In this document: positions 56,615 to 64,000 of the stretch, in pieces
Layout: each line of letters starts with the position of its first letter
Position numbering within the stretch: the stretch's first letter is position 1
Origin: Triglochin maritima
Taxonomy: Eukaryota; Streptophyta; Magnoliopsida; Alismatales; Juncaginaceae
NCBI GenBank assembly: GCA_963682175.1
Contig: OY821772.1
Span: 54,706,925-54,770,924, forward strand
Length of the DNA stretch: 64,000 nucleotides
Direction: 5' to 3'
Notes under the pieces: model-generated
What the model saw: only the letters and a program-made list of their open reading frames with translations
What the model was told of the DNA's origin: nothing
The model's database searches: none
Made by a program: the position numbers and the translations under genes

Positions 56615-57817
56615 TGTAATTCTGTATTGTTGAAATTGATTCTAAATTTTGCTTGGTGAATTTATAAGCTGAATATCTAATTTCCATGTAAAAGTGGTGG
56701 TTTCTCTTGTCAAATGTTTCATGTTTGGTATATCTTCTTTAAACCAGAAATGGTATAAATTGGGCTTCATGGTGACATGGCCAAGTTGGAGAAACACGGG
56801 TCAGACATTGGAAGGCCCATCATATGCAGAAGCAGGTCCGTTTGAGGCCATGCCGAATCATATTTAAGGTTTATTAAAATTTCGGAATTCATATTCCGAA
56901 GTAGTAAACAATTAAACAAATCACCAACACCTTCTCGAATAAAATCAGTGATTGGATAAGAAGAGAAAGATATAATTCAAGAACAACCCTATTATTATTA
57001 GTATTATTATTTGAAATAGTAGAATAAACTTATTATTGATCTCAGAAGAAATTGAAATTCAGACGGAACTGGATTTGAATTGTTGCAGGGCACATGTTGT
57101 TACGTATATGACTAATGGAATCCATCGATCTTCTTATATGAAAGTAACGACGAAATTATTTTTGACGCCTTCTTTAACTTAAACTACTAATGGAGAATTA
57201 GTTGAATAACACAACACCTCGAGAGATATTTTATAATTGAGAATCATTATAGAGATCTGCACTCTCGACTTACCTTTTTTTTCTCCTCTGATACTCAAAC
57301 TGTTGGAACTTGGAAGCTATTCTAAGACATTATTGTACCCCCACCCATTCTTATCCGTTCCACCCATCTCGTAGATATTTCATATTGACATCGAGAGTTC
57401 GTGCTATTTCATATTGACATTTCAAGTGACGACTCATTGATGTAGTTTTAAATGTACATGATCAATTTTACGGGTTACATTCTATGTGAGATATCAGCTT
57501 AATTTTGGTTCTCTCTCAATAGAAGGATACTTGTAACAAACAGTATTGTGTCAACTGATGAACATGACACTAGTCAAATACAATTTAAAACAACATATTT
57601 TAAAGTGTAATTTAAAGTGAATACGAGGGAATGAATTCTAGAATAGATTTTTGATAATTGATTTTCAGGAAAATTTAACATAATCACGAGAACTAAACTG
57701 TGTGAGTTTTAAAATCTCGTAAAATAAGATGAATGACTTCACTATAAATTTTAAGAAAATCTTGAAATAAAAATTCTGAATTTCCCCCATCTTCTTTAAA
57801 CTTAAAAATCTTCACTA
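56615..57817. other. Intergenic, no gene recognised
   Basis: AT-rich DNA between the hAT MITE and the Pack-MULE. A CATATTGACAT word recurs near 57383 and 57411. Nothing coding is supported. Confidence 0.4.
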
Positions 57818-58044
57818 TAAATGTTTGGATGATTTGCTTGGGTACACCACAAAATGTGCACAATTGCCGAAATACCCCCGTATTTTCACTATTCACTTGA
57901 GTGCACCAACATTTCATGCATACCCTCGGGCCGTTTATGAACCCCACTCCATTAACTTTTCTGTTAGTTCATTTATAAAACATATCATCTAAAATTTAGA
58001 TGTCCTTAATATTAAATATAAAAACACAAAACAATTTTTTTTCT

Positions 58045-58441
58045 TTACAAACACTCTCTCTCTTGTTCTCTCTACTCTCTCTCCTATCTTTCTCTCTTCT
58101 CCCTCTCTCTCTCTTCTGTTCTCTCTCAACTCTCTCTATGTCTTCTCTCCTTCCTCTCTCATGTTCTCTCTTCTCTCTCTCTATATATTGTTCCCTCTTC
58201 TCCCTTTCTCCTCTCTCTCTGCTCCCTTTCCCTATCTCTCTCTCTCATGTTCTCTCTCTCTCTCTCTACGGTTCTCTATTCTCCCTTCCCCCCCTCTCTT
58301 GTTCTATCTCTCCTCTCTCTGTCTTCTGTCTTCTCCCTTTCTTTCTCTCTCTCATGTTCTCTCTCTCTCTCTCTACGGTTCTCTATTCTCCCTTCCCCCC
58401 TCTCTTGTTCTATCTCTCCTCTCTCTGTCTTCTGTCTTCTC

Positions 58442-58491
<50 letters not shown>

Positions 58492-58628
58492 CAGTTCTCT
58501 CTTCTCCCTTCCCCCTCTCTCATGTTCTCTATTCTCTCTCTTGTTCTCTCTTCTCCCTTTTTCTCTCTCTCTCTATCTCTATCTCTCTTTCTTTCTCTCT
58601 TATGTTCTCTCTTATGTTCTCTCTTTAT
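58045..58628 (+). repeat. Long CT-rich low-complexity tract inside the Pack-MULE
   Basis: Almost 600 bp of TCTCTC-rich sequence with two longer duplicated blocks (around 58245-58330 and 58350-58440) and a pure (CT)n run near 58446-58486. The right end of the element has a much shorter GA-rich counterpart (59510-59625), so the left arm has expanded. Open frames in it only reflect the repeat. Confidence 0.85.
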
Positions 58629-58741
58629 AATTAGTATCTCAGACAACAACTGTAGAATCCGTAGGGGGTAAAAGTTAATGACTTAATAAAAACCAAGAGG
58701 ACCAACCAACACCCCTTCCATTGTCGAACAAAATTAATAAG

Positions 58742-59515
58742 ATGTCCTCCACCGGTGTGGCACGGAAGAAGAGCAAGAAGTTGTCCATCATGGTGGTATC
58801 CTCCCTACTCCTCGTCCCCATGGTAGTCGTCGTCACAATGACTTTCGCTCGTCTAAAGGACAGGCTTACAGGCGACGACAAGTAAATGTCGGAGTCGATG
58901 AGGACCATCAAGTCCATCTGCCAGCCCACTGACTACAAGGAGGCTTGTGTTCGGAGCTTGTCGGAGTCGATGAGAACCTTCACAACGTATTCAACCACTC
59001 CAAGATGCTTCAGTAGGCGCGCAACGATCCGAGGGTCGCTTACGCTCTAGACAATTGCCAAGAGCTTCTCGACTACGCTATTGATGATCTTCAGAAGTCA
59101 CACGATGAAGCAAATCGGAGTGTTCAACATCCCAAAAATGGAGAAGGTCGTGGATGATCTCAAGATTTGGCTCAGCGCAACCGTAACGTACGAGGAGACA
59201 TGCCTGGACGGGTTTGAGAGCACCCTTGGCGATGTTGGGGCTTCCATGAGGCAAACCATGAACACCACCGCACAATTGACGAGTAACACACTTGCCATTG
59301 TCGCCGTTGGAAACGTGGCAGAGATGAAACTGAATGCGGTGATGGAGAAGGATGGAAGCGGAGACTTCAAGACAATCACTGAAGCGTTGTCGATTGTTCC
59401 TAAGAAGAGCAACGACACATTTGTGATTCACATCAAAGCATGTGTTTACAAGGAGTACGTCCAGGTCGAACGTAGCATGACTAACATCATGATGGTTAGA
59501 GATGGGTCGTTGAAA
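58742..59515 (+). pseudogene. Pectin methylesterase (PMEI-PME type) gene fragment captured in the Pack-MULE
   Basis: Starts MSSTGVARKKSKKLSIMVVS, a signal-anchor-like N-terminus, followed by pieces of the PMEI (inhibitor) domain (CQPTDYKEACV; ARNDPRVAYALDNCQELLDY; TYEETCLDGFE) and the first strand of the PME domain (MEKDGSGDFKTITEALSIVP, FVIHIKACVYKEYVQVERSM). Intact PMEs de-esterify pectin in the cell wall. This copy is dead: a TAA at about 58882, a TAG near 59014, frame changes between the PMEI pieces (the later part is open from 59081), loss of the segment joining the two domains, and truncation soon after KEYVQVE, before the catalytic Asp region. Its end runs into the GA-rich arm of the element. 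Confidence 0.85.
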
Positions 59516-59986
59516 AGAGAGAGAGAGAGAGGGTAGAGACAGATAGGAGAGAGAACAAGAGAGAGAGTAAAGAGAGAGTAGAGAAAACAAAAGAGAGAGT
59601 AAAGAGAGAAAGATGAGAGAGAGATGATGTTTGTAAAGAAAAAAATGTTTTGTGTTTTTATATTTAATATTAATGACATTTAAATATTAGAGCGTATGTT
59701 TTGTAAATGAACCAACAGAAAAATTAACGGAGTGATGTCCATAAAAGACCCGAAGGTATGCAAATATGTAAAAATGAATAGTGAAAACGCAGATGTATTT
59801 TGACAATGGTGCACATTTTGGTGTAACCAATCAAATCACCCTAAATGTTTCCGTCTTATCAAGGCATATCTCAACCGTCCATCCCATTCAAAGAACCACT
59901 CGGGACCGATCCGTCCATCAAGGAGATCGTATGGGCAAAAAGGGAAAATCCGAAACACGTCACCAAAACAAATCAACAATTTTCCC

Positions 59987-59995
59987 TATTTAAAA
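59987..59995 (+). promoter_or_regulatory. TATA-like box of the M1 aminopeptidase gene
   Basis: TATTTAAAA followed by a C/T-rich leader of about 300 bp up to the ATG at 60333. It lies about 145 bp downstream of the Pack-MULE end, so the upstream promoter is probably partly replaced by transposon sequence. Confidence 0.45.
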
Positions 59996-60332
59996 CCCGA
60001 AATTAAAAAATAAAATCTTCTCATCTCCCACTCCGTTCTAGTTCAGATCACCGTTCCCCTTCTCACGATCATAAGGTAAAAATCCTCCGGAGAATCCCCA
60101 AAAAATCCCCAAAAAAAACCCTCGAAATTTTCCTTTCCGTCCCGCCGATCTCCTCTCCCGATTTTCCGTTCGAAATTCGATTTTTCACGGCCTTGATCGT
60201 TTTTATCCACAACTCCTTATAAAACCCTCACATCATCGCAAGTGAAAGCTCGGCCTTTTGTTTTCTCTTATCTTCGGTTTTTAGATATTTTGGGACCGAT
60301 TTGGTTTGAAAGTTTGGTTTTTGTTTCGTCCG

Positions 60333-63300
60333 ATGGCGGCGCGATTGATTCTGCCGTGCAAAAGTCCGGCGGCGGCGAGGATGGGGTTGGTGGGGTTGCT
60401 TTCGTCGCCTAATGTGATTATCTGCTACTTGGTTTCTGTTTTCGTCTTCTCGGATTTGAGAAGTTTGTGTCGATACAGATTCGTTCTGGTTTTATTGGAT
60501 AGTTTTTTGCTGGATTTTGTTACTAGTGTAAGGGTTTTATGTATTATTCCTATTTATGGAGGAAACGTTTAGTGGTAGTTCGCTGATGGAAGCGTAAGAT
60601 GTGATATGATGTTGCGGTGTCGAACGCTTTACACAACATTCAATGATTTTTTAATTTAAATATTAGATATTTTTTATCGATTGTGTGCTTATTTTACTGG
60701 TCTAAGCATCGGATGATACGGTTGAAGTTGGAAACATTGTCTCGGAACTGCATTTTGAGTTTTGTTCGTGCTTGATGACGTGCTCAACCGATCAATATTG
60801 TCAAGTCATCAGAAACTTTTGGTGGGAAAAGTCCACACCTTTTTTGCTCGATCTTGCAGAAACCATTGTTTTGCCTTTGCTATTTTTGTGTACGATGTTT
60901 AGGATATCGAGAGTGTTCCTTGTTGAGTCTCATAGATCGATCCAAAATTTTCTGGCTTGAGTATTTTCAAGGGTTTTTACAGTAATGAAACATCTCAAAG
61001 GGTGATTTTTAGTCTCTCTATAAGTGAGTAGTGACGACTTGATTTTTTTTCATCAGTAGTTGACAACTTGAAATTAGTTTTTACTCAAAACGTCAAGGTT
61101 AGCAGCATCTTTTCTGCCCATTTTGTGGATATAGGAAGAAATAGAATCCAGTTTCATGTGCAATTGCACTCTGTTATGTAGTAATGTGGCTGTTTTTGGT
61201 GCCGTCTAATCATTTTTCTATTATCTGCTCCCTTTTGCAATTACAGTCTGCACACCATCATTCTGTATCTTATCAACCGCTAAGAAATTTGTGCTGGAGA
61301 AGATTTGGTGTGAGAGAAACGGTCAGTTTGCTCCTTTTGACCTTTCTACGATGACTTCAACAAGGAATGGACTTATGTGTTCCATTTGGTATTTTTTTAA
61401 TCCCAGGTGTCCTGTAGGGCCAGGCGGATCCACTTTCCTCTGTCTTCCTCTGTGAGAACTACCAAAAGCCCTAAAGTGTTACCTTCCTTGGAAGTTGAAA
61501 ATACTGAAATACTTGGTTTTCATCATTTATTTTCTTAATTTTATATTATCTGTATTTTCTTCCAGTATTCTGTGAGAAATTGAGAGCATAATGTTGATTA
61601 AATCAGGATTTAGTATGCACTTGCAATTTAAAATTTGAAGTTTCAATGAAGAAATGAAGTTGCAATTTGAAGTTTCAAAATGAATAGCTTAATGGATTGA
61701 TTATGTTAGATTGTTACTATGGTGGTCATCTCACTTCCAAATGAATAAATGATACTGTGAAGTTTTGAAATTGAGTTGGGATATTACTTCTGACCTATGG
61801 ATTTTACTTCAGTGATTGTTCAACAGCTTGGGTAATGCTTTTTTCACATAATTTTCTGCAGGGTTTTAAGTTAATCAAGAAGGTACCAAGGTGCTCTATT
61901 GCAACACAACCCCAAGCGACTCCGTCTGAAGAGTCTAAGATGGAGACACCAAAGGAGATATTTTTGAAGGATTACAAAATGCCTAATTATTATTTTGACA
62001 AGGTATCTATCTCAATAGTGTATTCGTGGTTCAGAGTGACTGTTGTTTTTTGTTATTTATTATTTTCTAGCTTACTGGTTGTTAATCCCATTGTCTTTCA
62101 ATGAAACATGACGGAAGAGAGTGTTTTTCGGGTGATGAAGTAATTGAATAGAGTTTTCACGACTTAAAAAATTAACTGTTTTTATTCTCTGATTGCCTCA
62201 TTGCATTTTCCACGGGAAAGGCGCTGATGATCAGAATACATGAAATTGGTGAAATTAGCTGGAGAAGTTGTTCCTTGTCGTTAAGAGAGTTTCCACCATA
62301 TTTATTAGTGGTGTATAAATCATTTTTATACATGTTAACCTGTCAACTCTGAGTGTGGTTGATAATTGGAAGTTGTTTTTGTTAAATCTTTTGTTTTACT
62401 CTGCTGCCTGTTGTGTGCTACATTGTTGCATTTTTTTGATTTCAAATGTTCTGTTTGACCTCATATAGTTATTTATCCATCTATTGCTTTCTAGTATTTT
62501 CAGACAACAAGTATTCAGCAGATGAAGCATTTTGAACGTTTTTTTTTGTCGAAATTATTTTGTTTCAATGTTTCTTGCTCCTTAGTTGTCTGGTAGGATT
62601 TTTTGTAAATAGTACTTTGCTATTAGACCAACCTATTTTTTCTTTGCTTGAATTTTGTGTACAAATTTCATAAAAACTTGCAGGTGAGAGTGATACCTTT
62701 TCATGGTCTCTGTTATTTTGTTTCAAAGCTTTTGTACAATGTTCACATTCCTTTTGTTTTTGGTTTCCAGGTTAGTTTGGACGTTTCTCTTGGTGAGAAC
62801 AAGACGATTGTCTCCTCAAAAATCACAGTTTTCCCAAGGGTTGAAGGTAAACTAGTGACTTGTGTGCAGTATGACGAGCATCTTTTTAACATTTAAGCAT
62901 TTTTCCAGATGAACTTCCAGGAACTTGATCAACAATAACAATAAAATACACCATTTTTTACTGTAAACATTTATGTTTCCTTTGTTTTAGTAGGAGTGAA
63001 CTTGATTCTTATTTTGTCTGCTGTTCTCAGGAGCAGGTGGGCAGCTAGTCCTTAATGGCAGCAACCTCAAACTTTTATCTATTAAAGTTGATGGAAATGA
63101 ATTGAAGGTGTTTTCCTGTAACTACCTTAGTGCTCGTTGTCATTTGTACCTAATTATATTATTTATTTGGCTTTAGCTCACCAAACATGTAGCGCAAACT
63201 GTTTTGTAGCAAAAAAATCATTAACATGACCTTTCTGAATTCTTTATCTTGATGAATGCAACATTAACTAATGACGAATGATATTTCTTGATGTCATATA

Positions 63301-64000
63301 AGTACAATGAAATGCCACGGGATAAAATGATGATATGAGGTAAATAAAGAGAAACTTTAGGTATCATGTTCCTGTTCAATTTCAGAACATGGAATATCAT
63401 TTTCTTTTCAGTTTGAGAAGAAATCACATCCTATTGTATTCACCTTTTCACTTGCTAATCTAGTGGTTAAAATTCGAAGATATTTTGCAATAAAAAATAT
63501 TATTTCAGTTTTCAGTTTCCTTCATCATCTATCCCTTGAGAACTGTGCCAGTGTGCCTAGAAACGCATAATTGAAGGCCCTTTTAAGTTAGGCGAAGTGT
63601 GGTTTTTATTCATGTTGTCGAGTAAACCATGAAAGAGAACTTACATGAGTAGTCAATTTATGACCTTAAATCATACTAAACAGTGGACTGTGTTATAAAT
63701 GGTAGTCACTTGCTGTCCTTGTCCCATTTTTATCTGTAAAACCTCTGAATATATTAACATCCTACAGCAATATTAAGACAGACAATTCAAAAACCATAAA
63801 GCGCATCATTACAAATCAAGAGTCTGTCAACAGTTTATTTATAGGCCGTTAAGACTATAAATATCTCATCATTCTCATTTTTACCTTTTTTCGGATCAGG
63901 GCATCCGTGCGTTACTATGCAACTGTCATTTATAGAATTGTAAATTGTAATATTTGGCATTTTGTTGCACTTAAGAAAAGTGGTTAATACTTCACCTAGT
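60333..64000 (+). CDS. Puromycin-sensitive-type M1 aminopeptidase, first five exons (partial, runs past window end)
   Basis: Coding exons 60333-60413, 61247-61321, 61862-62002, 62771-62846 and 63031-63107 (GT/AG, phases consistent) give the first 150 residues. The N-terminus (MAARLILPCKSPAAARMGLV) is basic, hydroxylated and free of acidic residues, like an organelle transit peptide. After SKMETPKEIFLKDYKMPNYY comes the N-terminal beta domain (VSLDVSLGENKTIVSSKITV; GQLVLNGSNLKLLSIKVDGN), recognisably that of plant puromycin-sensitive aminopeptidases. The catalytic GAMEN and HEXXH motifs must lie beyond the window. No further exon was found from 63108 to 64000, which is probably intron 5. Zn-dependent removal of N-terminal residues is the known family activity. 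Confidence 0.88.

Larger units (their letters stand above)
57827..59841. mobile_element. Pack-MULE carrying a pectin methylesterase gene fragment
   Basis: A 2015-bp element with long inverted ends. The left end GGATGATTTGCTTGGGTACA and the complement of the right end (GGGTGATTTGATTGGTTACA) match over about 230 bp, including AAAATGTGCAC, TTAATATTAAATATAAAAAC and a CT/GA-rich inner part. TAAATGTTT flanks both sides exactly (57818-57826, 59842-59850), a 9-bp Mutator-type duplication. No transposase is present; the cargo is a broken host-gene fragment (58742-59515). The right end lies about 145 bp upstream of the TATA-like box of the aminopeptidase gene. Confidence 0.85.

Noticed and set aside
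58000..58671. Ser/Leu-rich open frames of 127-223 codons
   Set aside because: Translations of the CT-rich tract in the Pack-MULE arm; low complexity with no domain.

Overview
This is nuclear DNA of a flowering plant, probably a eudicot. It is AT-rich and its genes carry short introns with GT/AG borders. It encodes plant-specific families: a CDT1 of plant type, a TIR-NB-ARC-TPR (XTNX/TNP) protein, a plant BRO1-like protein, FAR1/SWIM-type Mutator transposases and a pectin methylesterase fragment. The species cannot be named from the sequence. Intron-exon models below were built by hand from homology, reading frame and splice signals.

Layout. 1-4.8 kb: gene-poor, transposon-derived sequence, including a 264-bp hAT-type MITE. 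4.8-10 kb: a BRO1-domain gene on the minus strand (11 coding exons, 418 aa). 10-13.6 kb: MITEs and a decayed PIF/Harbinger end. 13.7-19.8 kb: CDT1 on the plus strand (7 coding exons, 607 aa), with a second hAT MITE in intron 3. 21.2-30.3 kb: Mutator-like element A (9.1 kb, perfect 9-bp target duplication). 33.1 kb: a small conserved plant gene. 36-40.6 kb: an intronless TIR-NB-ARC-TPR coding sequence on the minus strand. 41.4-50.9 kb: element B, a second copy of the same Mutator-like element in opposite orientation. 51.0-51.8 kb: a fold-back element. 51.9-57.8 kb: mostly unassigned DNA with a third hAT MITE. 57.8-59.8 kb: a Pack-MULE carrying a broken pectin methylesterase fragment. 60.3 kb to the end: the first five exons of a puromycin-sensitive-type M1 aminopeptidase that runs out of the window.

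The most unusual object is the Mutator-like family represented by A and B. Each copy has a MuDR-like layout: a three-exon FAR1/MULE/SWIM transposase converges on a second, three-exon gene joining a plant-mobile-domain/DUF1985-like region, a long Glu/Lys/Arg coiled coil and a C48 (Ulp1-like) cysteine protease. Tandem arrays with a period near 22 bp, all built on a TCCGG core but with different unit sequences, sit in four places: upstream of the transposase, in its second intron, between the two gene 3' ends, and in the second intron of the protease gene. The transposase frame is open in both copies. The protease gene is broken differently in each copy, yet both share an in-frame TAG in the coiled coil.

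The host genes look like ordinary housekeeping genes (replication licensing, endosomal BRO1, aminopeptidase) plus one ancient TIR-NB-ARC protein, which lies between the two inverted 9-kb MULE copies.
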